A stretch of DNA of 64,000 nucleotides from Lewinellaceae bacterium. Its GTDB lineage: Bacteria > Bacteroidota > Bacteroidia > Chitinophagales > Saprospiraceae. The translations under genes were made by a program, and so were the position numbers. The notes under the pieces were generated by a model. The model was not told where the DNA came from and ran no database searches. It worked only from the letters and a program-made list of their open reading frames with translations. Numbering within the stretch: the first letter of the stretch is position 1; each line of letters opens with the position of its first letter. The DNA is taken from NCBI GenBank assembly GCA_020636135.1, contig JACJYK010000001.1:1660501-1724500 (forward strand), written 5' to 3'. This document shows positions 44,949-53,699 of this stretch, piece by piece.

Positions 44949-46250
44949 TTATTTTTTATAGTTATCATCCCAGTCTTTCACTTTTGGTTCACCCAAAAGA
45001 TTCAGTGATTTGGCCACGACCATGGATACGGACGAGTCTCCGGTAATGTTGACCACTGTGCGTAACATATCCAGAGGCCGGTCGACTGCAAAGATAAGGG
45101 CTAATCCGGCTTCCGGAATACCCACACTGCCCAGTACAATAACCAGCATGATCATACCGGCGCTTGGGACTGCAGCAGAGCCTATGGAAGCCAATGTGGC
45201 AGTGAGAATGATGGTGAGCTGATCCATCAGGGAGAGATCCATATTAAATGCCTGGGCGATGAACACGGCGGCCACACCCTGATACAGGCTGGTACCATCC
45301 ATATTTACGGTAGCCCCGATCGGGAGTACAAAGCTTGAAACCTCGTCATCAACACCAAGATGTTCAGTCACACGTTCCATCGTCACAGGAAGGGTCGCAG
45401 CGGAAGAACTGGTTGAAAAAGCCACCAGTTGCGCAGGTGCAATGCCCTTAAAAAAGAACTTCGCCGATTTGCCGGTAAAAAACTTGACAAACAGGGGATA
45501 AAAACCAAAGATCATCACCGATAAGCCGATGATTACACAGATGGCGTAACTGAGCAGGGCTCGAAATAGATCCAGGCTTGGTGATTCTACGACGAGAGAG
45601 GCCAATAGCGCCAGAACACCCAGAGGTGCAGTAAGCATGACGAGATCAATGATCTTCAAAATCACTTCATTGAGACCATCAATGAAAGCAATGACTGGTT
45701 TTGCTTTCTCTTTGTCGATCAGGATTAACCCAATGCCCAACAAGACCACAAAAAAGATTACCTGGAGCATATTCCGGTTGTCGGTCATGGAAGAAAAAAT
45801 ATTGTCCGGGACAATGTCGACCAACGCTTGTAGGGGCCCCTGACCTTTCTGCTCTGTGGCCATGGTGATTTTTGCATCGGCATCGGTTCCAAAATTGTCC
45901 AGAAGTTCCTGTCTGGTTTGTTCATTAATGCGGTTACCAGGTTTGAGGATATTTACCACCAAAAGCCCAATGCTTACCGCAATGACGGTCGTAAATACGT
46001 AGATGATTAATGTCCGGCCTCCCATCCTGGATAATTTGGAGATATCCTGAAGTTCTGCTATTCCTTTGATCAGTGAAACGATGATCAGGGGTACGGCAAC
46101 GAGTTTGAGCAGGTTTATAAAGATGGTGCCGAATGGCTTGATCCAGTTTTCGACCCATGTTTGCAATCCCAGAGCGACTGCTAAAAATCCAATACCCACT
46201 CCGGCGATCATTCCGATAATGATCTTCCAGTGCAACTCCAATTTTTTCAT
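44949..46250 (-). CDS. Dicarboxylate/amino acid:cation symporter (DAACS family)
   Basis: The 433-residue GltP/DctA-type transporter has about eight membrane helices and two re-entrant loops. The serine-rich loop AFSTSSSAATLPVTMERV and the cation/substrate segment LPIGATVNMDGTSLYQG are intact. The DRPLDMLRTVVNITGDSS segment carries the substrate-binding Asp and Asn. It takes up glutamate, aspartate or C4-dicarboxylates with Na+ or H+. It is a single gene 16 bp from the next operon. Confidence 0.94.
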   Translation of the reverse strand: MKKLELHWKIIIGMIAGVGIGFLAVALGLQTWVENWIKPFGTIFINLLKLVAVPLIIVSLIKGIAELQDISKLSRMGGRTLIIYVFTTVIAVSIGLLVVNILKPGNRINEQTRQELLDNFGTDADAKITMATEQKGQGPLQALVDIVPDNIFSSMTDNRNMLQVIFFVVLLGIGLILIDKEKAKPVIAFIDGLNEVILKIIDLVMLTAPLGVLALLASLVVESPSLDLFRALLSYAICVIIGLSVMIFGFYPLFVKFFTGKSAKFFFKGIAPAQLVAFSTSSSAATLPVTMERVTEHLGVDDEVSSFVLPIGATVNMDGTSLYQGVAAVFIAQAFNMDLSLMDQLTIILTATLASIGSAAVPSAGMIMLVIVLGSVGIPEAGLALIFAVDRPLDMLRTVVNITGDSSVSMVVAKSLNLLGEPKVKDWDDNYKK

Positions 46251-46357
46251 ATATGTATAGGATTAATTCGGAGCTTCCAAGATATGAAAATATTCCCCAA
46301 TGAAAAGTCGGTGCACATTTTTGGCTAACTTACCCGGAAAGCCTTGATATTGCACCA

Positions 46358-47842
46358 ATGAAATACCTGATAACCTTCCTTACCTCCCTGGCACTGGCCG
46401 GTTCACTCACCGGACAGGCTCCCGAATGGATAAAGAATAACTGGCACCCCGGACTGTACGAACAGGAATTGCGTTTTCTAGCCAGTGATGAACTGCAGGG
46501 CAGAAACGTAGGAGAGCCCGGATTAAATGTGGCAGCACGGTACATTGCTGAAATTTTCCGTAAAAATGGATTATTGCCACTGCCCGGCATGCACGATTAC
46601 TTTCAGGAAGTACCCTTTGAAAAAATCATCCCTGGACGGACGGAGATCCGATTTCTGGACACGGTATTCGCACAGGGACAAAATGTACTGATGCTCGACG
46701 GACCGGCAATTGAGGACCAGGGTATTGCAGTATTTATCAACTTTGGCGACTCTATTGTTGCTGATGAAGTACAGGGTAAATATGTGATTACACTCTTTGG
46801 AACAGAAGACATCCGCAGTCCTATGGCAGCTATGCAGAAAGGTCGGGAGAAGCAAAAAGAACTCCAGCTTTTCGGAGCTAAAGGATTGCTGGAGATCTAT
46901 ACGTTACAAACCCCCTGGTCCGTCATGAGCAATTATCTGAACCGGGAGCGGCTCCAATTGGAACAGGAGGCGGGAGAAGGAACCACACCGCTTGCCCATG
47001 GTCTGATCCAGCTGGACAACCGTGCCATAGCGAGCTTAAGGAAGAGTCCGGTGAGGCCGATTCATATCCAATATACCGGTGTTCAGCGGCTGAAAGTGCC
47101 CTCCTTTAATGTCCTGGCATACAAACCTGGATCGGAAGCAGAATATCAGGACGAATTCATTATCCTGAGTGCACATTATGACCACATCGGTGTAAGAAAC
47201 CGGGCTCCGGGAGAGCCTCCGGGTCAGGATACGATCTTTAACGGTGCACGGGATAATGGGATGGGTGTCGTAGCCCTTTTGTCATCAGCGGATGTTCTCA
47301 ATACGGTTTCTACGAAACGATCCATTGTGTTTGCTGCCTGGACCGCCGAAGAAAAAGGGCTTTTAGGGAGTGATTATTTCGTTAAAAACCCACCCATCGC
47401 CCTTGATAAGATCCGGTTCAATCTGAATACGGACGGGGCTGGTTATTCGGATACTACAGTTATTTCCATATTGGGATACGACCGGGTTGGTGCGGCACAG
47501 GAGATGAAACAGGCCTGTGAGGCTTTCGGATTAAGTGTGGTGGTGGATCCGGCAAAAGAACAGAATTTATTCGATCGGTCCGACAATGTAAGATTTGCTC
47601 AGCAGGGTATTCCGGCTCCTACTTTTTCTCCCGGCTTCAGGGCATTTGATGAAGAGATCCGTACCTATTATCACCGGGAATCAGACAATCCCGACTCTAT
47701 TAATTACCGTTACGCAAACGCATACTGGAAAGCCTTTACTTATGCAGCCTATCTGATAGCCCAAAAAGACAGCAACCCGCACTGGTCGCACGGTGACAAA
47801 TATGAAGAAGCTGCCAAATCCCTGTACGGAGATCGCTACTGA
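46358..47842 (+). CDS. M28 family zinc aminopeptidase, secreted
   Basis: The 494-residue protein has a signal peptide (1-19, ending LTGQ), a PA-like insert, and the two-zinc site. Ligands are in SAHYDHIG, GARDNGMGVVALL, AAWTAEEKGLLGSDYF (catalytic Glu pair), NLNTDGAGY and YYHRESDN. It probably releases N-terminal amino acids in the periplasm or outside. Its last 7 bp overlap the converging mnmD gene. Confidence 0.92.
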   Translation: MKYLITFLTSLALAGSLTGQAPEWIKNNWHPGLYEQELRFLASDELQGRNVGEPGLNVAARYIAEIFRKNGLLPLPGMHDYFQEVPFEKIIPGRTEIRFLDTVFAQGQNVLMLDGPAIEDQGIAVFINFGDSIVADEVQGKYVITLFGTEDIRSPMAAMQKGREKQKELQLFGAKGLLEIYTLQTPWSVMSNYLNRERLQLEQEAGEGTTPLAHGLIQLDNRAIASLRKSPVRPIHIQYTGVQRLKVPSFNVLAYKPGSEAEYQDEFIILSAHYDHIGVRNRAPGEPPGQDTIFNGARDNGMGVVALLSSADVLNTVSTKRSIVFAAWTAEEKGLLGSDYFVKNPPIALDKIRFNLNTDGAGYSDTTVISILGYDRVGAAQEMKQACEAFGLSVVVDPAKEQNLFDRSDNVRFAQQGIPAPTFSPGFRAFDEEIRTYYHRESDNPDSINYRYANAYWKAFTYAAYLIAQKDSNPHWSHGDKYEEAAKSLYGDRY

Positions 47843-48528
47843 TCCGTCCGTGAATAGATGGCCCGGATCATCTCTCTCTTACCCGGAGGCCCCGGGATTT
47901 TGGTGACGAGAAAATTATTGCTGGACAATGCACGTCGAAAGGACCCTTGTGAACTGTAGGTGGTAAGCACAGTGCCCGGATGGGAGAGCGGACTCAATAC
48001 CTGCCTGATGACCTCCGCGGTCCATAATGGTGATTGGCTGCCGGGTCCAAACGCATCGTAATAAATGACATCGGCTTGAAAATCAGGATGATAGGATGTA
48101 ATATCCGTGCGTAGTTTAGTCAGATTGAATCCTGGGGTGATGGATGTGGTGTTATCCCAGGGTGCCTGGTGAATAGCTTCAAAAACCTCGTTGGCATCCG
48201 GATGATCCATCCGCTCAGGATAGTTTAAAGCTGCTGTAATGCTTGGTGGCAGAGGATGAATGTCCAGTGCATGATAGTCCAGGGAGATCCCTTTTGTATT
48301 CAGGACATGCCAGGATAAAAATGCATTAAGGCCGGTTCCAAAGCCCATTTCCCAAATGCGCACATGCGAGTGCTTGTATTGGTCCAGTGCAAAAACCAGT
48401 CCTGCATGAATAAAGACATGCATGCTTTCCTGCCATGCGCCATGCATGGAATGATAGGTTGATTGGTAAGGTTCAGAGAAAACGGTATGGCTACCGTCGG
48501 CAGTGATCCGCAAGGACCACGATGTCAT
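47836..48528 (-). CDS. mnmD: tRNA 5-methylaminomethyl-2-thiouridine methyltransferase, single-domain MnmD
   Basis: The 230-residue SAM-dependent methyltransferase of the DUF752 type corresponds to the N-terminal half of E. coli MnmC. IWEMGFGTGLNAFLSW binds SAM, and VIYYDAFGPGSQSPLWT is the family signature. It finishes the wobble uridine modification of certain tRNAs. The FAD oxidase domain is absent, as in other single-domain MnmD proteins. Its start overlaps the ytxJ-like stop by 4 bp. Confidence 0.92.
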   Translation of the reverse strand: MTSWSLRITADGSHTVFSEPYQSTYHSMHGAWQESMHVFIHAGLVFALDQYKHSHVRIWEMGFGTGLNAFLSWHVLNTKGISLDYHALDIHPLPPSITAALNYPERMDHPDANEVFEAIHQAPWDNTTSITPGFNLTKLRTDITSYHPDFQADVIYYDAFGPGSQSPLWTAEVIRQVLSPLSHPGTVLTTYSSQGSFRRALSSNNFLVTKIPGPPGKREMIRAIYSRTDQ

Positions 48529-48869
48529 GCTGCCGGAACGCGGAGTGCTTCCAATTCACGAGCCTGAATATCAAGATGGGAAGCGTCGTAAACGCATTCG
48601 CCATTAAGGATCACCAAAAGCTGTGGTGATTCATGGTGTACGCCGAAAGATTCAGCTACCATGCGGGATATTTGGCCGTTCTTTTGGACATCCAGGTAAT
48701 AAGCCTTATGATTCTGACGAATAAAAGGCCACTCAGATTCCAGGCGGTGCAAAGCGATGGAGCTGATGCTGGTACGCTTGCTGTGCTTGAAGATGAAAAC
48801 CGGCACCTGAAAAGAATCTTCTACGATTTGGTCAATTTGGTTGTCGTTGATTAAATGAATCCAAAGCAT
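48525..48869 (-). CDS. YtxJ-like bacilliredoxin lacking the active-site cysteine
   Basis: The 114-residue thioredoxin-fold protein is close to monothiol bacilliredoxins of the YtxJ/DUF2847 family. The family signature normally reads KHSTxC.IS; here it reads FKHSKRTSISS, with Thr33 (codon ACC) where the nucleophilic cysteine should be. The only cysteine is C92 in NGECVYD. It may therefore be non-catalytic or use a different site. It is coupled to mnmD (4-bp overlap) and preceded by a small lipoprotein gene. Confidence 0.82.
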   Translation of the reverse strand: MLWIHLINDNQIDQIVEDSFQVPVFIFKHSKRTSISSIALHRLESEWPFIRQNHKAYYLDVQKNGQISRMVAESFGVHHESPQLLVILNGECVYDASHLDIQARELEALRVPAA

Positions 48870-48872
48870 GAT

Positions 48873-49031
48873 TTAGAAGATGTTTTTGATGATCTGACTT
48901 GCCAGGTCAACAATGTCGATGTGTAGTGAAAAATCGCTCGGACATCCGATCCCGCGGTTACAGGAGGATAATACGATCAAACTCAGCACTGCAATCCACA
49001 TGGCATACTTATTTCCTTTCTTCATTTTCAT
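48873..49031 (-). CDS. Small lipoprotein, 52 residues
   Basis: An unlisted short frame on the minus strand starts at ATG 49031 (or ATG 49025). It has a Lys-rich n-region, a hydrophobic core (AMWIAVLSLIVL) and a lipobox LSSC with Cys24. The mature part is only about 29 residues, with a second Cys30 in GIGCPSD. The stop lies 3 bp before the ytxJ-like ATG, so it is probably translated from the same transcript as that gene and mnmD. The function is unknown. Confidence 0.6.
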   Translation of the reverse strand: MKMKKGNKYAMWIAVLSLIVLSSCNRGIGCPSDFSLHIDIVDLASQIIKNIF

Positions 49032-49128
49032 ATAAAATTTGACGATGGTAATGGAACAAGATTTATACCAAAAAAATTAACGTAAGTTTACGCCGTTTAG
49101 TACAAAGATAAACATATATTATTTGTTC

Positions 49129-50484
49129 ATGCGTATTCATTTGATAGCCATAGGGGGTAGCATCATGCATAATTTGGCCATCGCTTTGAAAAAAAATGGA
49201 CATTTGGTCACTGGTTCAGACGACGAGATCTACAGCCCCGCTAAGGAGCGGTTGCTCGAACACGATCTGCTTCCGGATCATGAGGGCTGGGACCCCGGCC
49301 GGATCCATCAAGGCATTGATCTGGTAATTCTCGGCATGCATGCCCGTCCCGACAATCCTGAACTCCTTCGTGCAATGGAATTAGGGGTGCCAATCCATTC
49401 TTTTCCGTCCTTCATGTACGAACACGCCAAGGACAAAACCAGGATTGTGATTGCCGGTAGTCATGGAAAAACGACCACAACTTCCATGATATTGTATGCG
49501 TTGCAGCAATCCGGAAAACCGATGGATTACCTGGTAGGGGCCCGGATCGAGGGATTTGAAGACATGGTTCACCTTTCCAACGCGACCCTCTTTATCGCCG
49601 AAGGAGATGAATATTTGTCATCGCCGGTGGACCGCCGGCCTAAGTTCATTCATTATAAGCCTCACATCGCAGTTATTACGGGGATCGCCTGGGATCACAT
49701 GAATGTGTTTCCCACTTTTGAAGGCTACAAACAATTATTCGCTGATTTAATCCAATCCATGGAGCCGGAAGGAACGGTGTTGTATTGTGCGGATGATCCC
49801 AACCTGGCAAAATTAAAGGAGTTGCGACCAGATCTGGAGTGGATACCCTACCGGGCTATCCCGCATATCCAGACCAATGAAGGTACCATGCTGCGTGACC
49901 GGGATGATCATCCCTACCTGACACCGCTATTCGGAGAGCACAACATGCAAAATATGAAGGCGGCATTGGAAGTTTCTATGAAACTGGGCCTGACGGAGAA
50001 GCAATTTCTGGAATCCATGGGTAGTTTCCGTGGTGCCTCGAAACGATTGCAATTGCTCGCACGGGGTAAGGATTCACTCTGTTACCTGGATTTCGCACAC
50101 GCCCCATCCAAAGTGCGGGCTACGGTGCAGGCCGTGCGGCGACAATATCCGGATCATACGCTGATTTGTTTGCTGGAATTACACACCTTTTCTTCGCTGA
50201 ACAGGGCTTTTTTACCCCAATATGCCCATACGCTGGATGGTGCAGATCACGCAGTGGTATTCTATCAGGAACATACCTTTGAGATGAAGCGCCTGCCCAC
50301 GCTGATGGATACAGAAGTTGACGAGGCATTCTCCTATCCCGGATTGCGAATTCTCAAACAACCTGCGGACATACCCATATACCTTGATCAATTACCAGCA
50401 GGAAAGAAAGTATTTCTTTTTATGACTTCGGGGACTTTCGGTGGAACCAATTTACCGGACCTCGCCCGAAAGCTGGTTCAATAA
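49129..50484 (+). CDS. mpl: Mpl-like muropeptide ligase (Mur ligase family)
   Basis: The 451-residue ATP-dependent ligase joins recycled murein tripeptide to UDP-MurNAc. It has the N-terminal Rossmann part (MRIHLIAIGGSIMHNLAIAL), the ATP motif AGSHGKTTTTSMIL, and the central segment TLFIAEGDEYLSSPVDRRPKF. The start is ATG 49129; a TTG at 49123 is in frame. A single-domain-lacking MurC is less likely given the GGSIMHNLA N-terminus. Confidence 0.88.
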   Translation: MRIHLIAIGGSIMHNLAIALKKNGHLVTGSDDEIYSPAKERLLEHDLLPDHEGWDPGRIHQGIDLVILGMHARPDNPELLRAMELGVPIHSFPSFMYEHAKDKTRIVIAGSHGKTTTTSMILYALQQSGKPMDYLVGARIEGFEDMVHLSNATLFIAEGDEYLSSPVDRRPKFIHYKPHIAVITGIAWDHMNVFPTFEGYKQLFADLIQSMEPEGTVLYCADDPNLAKLKELRPDLEWIPYRAIPHIQTNEGTMLRDRDDHPYLTPLFGEHNMQNMKAALEVSMKLGLTEKQFLESMGSFRGASKRLQLLARGKDSLCYLDFAHAPSKVRATVQAVRRQYPDHTLICLLELHTFSSLNRAFLPQYAHTLDGADHAVVFYQEHTFEMKRLPTLMDTEVDEAFSYPGLRILKQPADIPIYLDQLPAGKKVFLFMTSGTFGGTNLPDLARKLVQ

Positions 50485-50591
50485 ACCTTTACCTGCGGTA
50501 GATGTTATTGACATACCGGATTCCATCAGGCCAATAAATTACCGGGAGTGCCCTCTTTCGAATTCAAATGCTGGAATTGGGTTCAATTCTT

Positions 50592-50599
50592 TAAATTTG
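50592..50599 (+). promoter_or_regulatory. Candidate -7 box (TAAATTTG) for pdhB
   Basis: TAAATTTG fits TAnnTTTG and lies 26 bp before ATG 50626, giving a leader of about 20 nt. Confidence 0.45.
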
Positions 50600-50625
50600 C
50601 AGCCACAAAACAGATCAATTGACCA

Positions 50626-51612
50626 ATGGGAAGAATAATAACCTTACGTGAAGCACTGGGTGAAGCTATGTCTGAAGAAATGCGCCGTGATGAATCGGTG
50701 TTTCTGATGGGTGAAGAAGTTGCCGAATACAACGGTGCTTACAAAGTGAGTAAGGGCATGCTGGATGAATTCGGGCCCAAACGAGTCATTGATACCCCAA
50801 TTACCGAGTTGGGATTCGCCGGTATAGGTGTAGGCGCTGCCATGAACGGATTGCGTCCGATCGTGGAGTTCATGACCTGGAATTTTGCTATCCTAGCCTT
50901 TGACCAGATCGTGAACAATGCAGCCAAGACGTTGTCCCAGTCTGCCGGTCAGTTCAATTGTCCAGTAGTCTTTCGGGGTCCTTCAGGCGCTGCTGGTCAG
51001 CTGGCCCAGCAGCATTCGCAGACCTTTGAAAGCTGGATGGGAAATGTGCCGGGATTGAAGGTGATCTCGTGCATCGATCCCGCCGACTCAAAGGGACTTT
51101 TAAAATCAGCCATTCGGGACAATGACCCGGTTTGTATAATGGAATCGGAGATCATGTATGGTCACAAGGGAGAAGTGCCTGATGAAGAATATCTGGTGCC
51201 AATCGGCAAGGCTGTCGTTCGCCGCCCGGGCACCGACATTACCCTGGTCTCCTTCAACAAAATGGTTTTGGTGTGCCTGGATGCCGCTGAAGAATTGGCT
51301 AAAGAAGGAATCTCGGCAGAGGTTATTGACCTAAGAACCATCCGGCCCCTGGATATTGCTACGCTGATTGAAAGTGTCCGGAAGACGAACCGTATGGTGG
51401 TTGTTGATGAATCCTGGCCAATGTTTGGGGTATCTTCGGAGGTTGCTTACCAGGTACAGAAGGATGCATTTGACTACCTGGATGCTCCGGTACGCCGGGT
51501 GAATGCTGCCGATACTTCCTTGCCCTATGCTTCAACGCTAGTGGATGAATACCTTCCGAATCCGGAAAAAGTTATTCGGGCGGTGAAGGAGGTCATGTAT
51601 ATCCAGGCCTGA
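50626..51612 (+). CDS. pdhB: Pyruvate dehydrogenase E1 component, beta subunit
   Basis: The 328-residue subunit pairs with PdhA (13287-14306). The cofactor segments are LMGEEVAEYNGAYKVSKGML, the central GAAGQLAQQHSQTFESW, and the C-terminal transketolase domain (EVIDLRTIRPLDIATLIESV). It stands alone with its own promoter, so the E1 halves are encoded 36 kb apart. Confidence 0.95.
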   Translation: MGRIITLREALGEAMSEEMRRDESVFLMGEEVAEYNGAYKVSKGMLDEFGPKRVIDTPITELGFAGIGVGAAMNGLRPIVEFMTWNFAILAFDQIVNNAAKTLSQSAGQFNCPVVFRGPSGAAGQLAQQHSQTFESWMGNVPGLKVISCIDPADSKGLLKSAIRDNDPVCIMESEIMYGHKGEVPDEEYLVPIGKAVVRRPGTDITLVSFNKMVLVCLDAAEELAKEGISAEVIDLRTIRPLDIATLIESVRKTNRMVVVDESWPMFGVSSEVAYQVQKDAFDYLDAPVRRVNAADTSLPYASTLVDEYLPNPEKVIRAVKEVMYIQA

Positions 51613-51661
51613 ACAAATAATAATTAATCATTAGTTAATACTAACCTTCGAGTAATTTCCG

Positions 51662-51689
51662 TACTTTTGCGGCTTCATTTTTCGAAGCC
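51662..51689 (+). promoter_or_regulatory. typA -7 box (TACTTTTG) with adjacent inverted repeat
   Basis: TACTTTTG at 51662-51669 is followed directly by GGCTTC (51671-51676) and GAAGCC (51684-51689). The repeat covers the predicted transcription start and could be an operator or a leader hairpin. Confidence 0.45.
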
Positions 51690-51690
51690 T

Positions 51691-53502
51691 ATGCAAAATA
51701 TCCGAAATATTGCCATTATTGCCCACGTTGACCATGGGAAAACAACATTGGTAGACAAGCTGTTACACGCTGGTAACCTCTTCAAGGATCATGAACGTCC
51801 GGGAGAACTCATTCTCGACAACAACGATCAGGAACGCGAACGGGGCATCACCATCCTGGCCAAAAATGCTTCCGTGACCTATAAAGGGGTCAAGATCAAC
51901 ATCATTGACACACCGGGTCACTCCGATTTTGGAGGAGAAGTGGAGCGGGTGTTAAATATGGCTGACGGGGTATTATTGCTGGTTGACGCTTTTGAAGGCC
52001 CGATGCCGCAAACCCGTTTTGTATTGCAAAAAGCCATCGAGCTGGGTCTGAAGCCCATTGTCGTTATCAATAAAGTGGATAAAGAAAACTGCCGTCCCGA
52101 CGAAGTTCATGAAGCGGTTTTTGATCTGATGTTTGAACTAAACGCAACGGATGATCAGCTCGATTTTCCTACGTATTACGGATCAGCCAAACAGGGTTGG
52201 ATGGGAGAAGACTGGCAGAAGCAGACCGCTGACATCACTCCGCTCCTGGATGCGATCATACAGCACATTCCTGCCCCCATCACAGCACTGGGTCCATCGC
52301 AGATGCTGGTAACTTCGCTGGATTATTCACCCTACATCGGTCGTATTGCAATCGGTCGTGTACACCGTGGTGAGCTGAAGGTTGGTCAAAACGTGGCACT
52401 GGTCAAACGCGATGCAAGCATTGTAAAAAACCGGATTAAGGAATTATACACGTTTGAAGGACTGGGGAAAGTAAAGATCAATGCTGTCCCAGCCGGCGAG
52501 ATCTGCGCCATTGTTGGTATTGAAGGTTTTGATATCGGCGATACCATTGCCGATTCGGAAGTGCCGGAAGCATTGCCTACCATCCGTATCGAAGAACCCA
52601 CCATGAGTATGCGGTTTACGATCAATGACTCGCCATTTTTTGGACAAGAAGGCAAGTTTGTCACCTCCCGCCACATCAAGGATCGCCTGGAGAAGGAACT
52701 GGAGAAAAATCTTGCCATGCGGGTTGAACCGGGTGAGACTGCTGATTCTTTCATCGTATACGGCCGGGGTGTCATGCACCTTTCGGTTTTAATCGAGTCC
52801 ATGCGCCGTGAAGGGTTTGAACTGCAGGTGGGACAACCTCAGGTGATTATCCGTAAGATTGAAGGCATCGATTGTGAACCGGTAGAAGAGCTGACCATTG
52901 ACCTACCGGAAGAACATGCGGGTAAAGCCATCGAGTCAGTGACCCAGCGAAAAGGAGAAATGCTCTCCATGGAACCGCGTGGTTCCCGGACCTTTATTAC
53001 GTTCAAGATCCCCAGCCGGGGAATGATCGGACTGAGGAATTATTTAATGAATGCAACGGCGGGAGAGGCTATTTTGGCTCACCGCTTTATCAAATACGAA
53101 CCCATGAAAGGAGCCATACCTGGCCGCGTCATGGGATCCCTCATCAGTATGGAAGCTGGCAAAGCCATTGCTTACAGTATCAACAACCTGCAGGACCGGG
53201 GTAAGTTTTTCGTAAGCCCCATGGATCCGGTATATGAAGGTCAGGTAATTGGTGAAAACAACCGGCCAATGGACTTGGTCATCAACGTAACCAAGACCAA
53301 AAAACTGACCAACATCCGGGCTGCCAATGCGGATGACAAGGTAAGTATTGCGCCAGCCATTAAATTCACCCTTGAAGAAGCGCTGGAGTACATACAGTCT
53401 GACGAATATGTGGAGGTGACACCCAAGTCGATTCGTTTGCGGAAGATTTATCTCAACGAGAACGACCGGAAACGTTATTCCAGAGCAGTCAGTGTAGGGT
53501 AA
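51691..53502 (+). CDS. typA: Translational GTPase TypA/BipA
   Basis: The 603-residue EF-G-like GTPase associates with ribosomes under stress and cold. G1 is AHVDHGKTT, G2 includes RERGITI, G3 is DTPGHSDFG and G4 is NKVDK. The TypA-type C-terminal domain carries RGSRTFITFKIPSRGMIGLR. ATG 51691 (MQNIRNIAIIAHVDHG) is chosen; the frame opens at a TTG in the promoter. Confidence 0.96.
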   Translation: MQNIRNIAIIAHVDHGKTTLVDKLLHAGNLFKDHERPGELILDNNDQERERGITILAKNASVTYKGVKINIIDTPGHSDFGGEVERVLNMADGVLLLVDAFEGPMPQTRFVLQKAIELGLKPIVVINKVDKENCRPDEVHEAVFDLMFELNATDDQLDFPTYYGSAKQGWMGEDWQKQTADITPLLDAIIQHIPAPITALGPSQMLVTSLDYSPYIGRIAIGRVHRGELKVGQNVALVKRDASIVKNRIKELYTFEGLGKVKINAVPAGEICAIVGIEGFDIGDTIADSEVPEALPTIRIEEPTMSMRFTINDSPFFGQEGKFVTSRHIKDRLEKELEKNLAMRVEPGETADSFIVYGRGVMHLSVLIESMRREGFELQVGQPQVIIRKIEGIDCEPVEELTIDLPEEHAGKAIESVTQRKGEMLSMEPRGSRTFITFKIPSRGMIGLRNYLMNATAGEAILAHRFIKYEPMKGAIPGRVMGSLISMEAGKAIAYSINNLQDRGKFFVSPMDPVYEGQVIGENNRPMDLVINVTKTKKLTNIRAANADDKVSIAPAIKFTLEEALEYIQSDEYVEVTPKSIRLRKIYLNENDRKRYSRAVSVG

Positions 53503-53699
53503 CCAGTACTGAGCCGGAATACCAGATGATAAGTGAAAAAAGCTAACTCTAAGGCCAACTTGGAAGGAGCTGTATTGTTAAAGTGGGTTTGGCCATTCGA
53601 GGTTCTGGTCCAATCAGATTAAGTCGACGTAATATTCCTCCTGGTGAGCTAAAGCACCATGCACTGGCCTGCAAACCGCTCCTGAACTGTACCTTTTCG

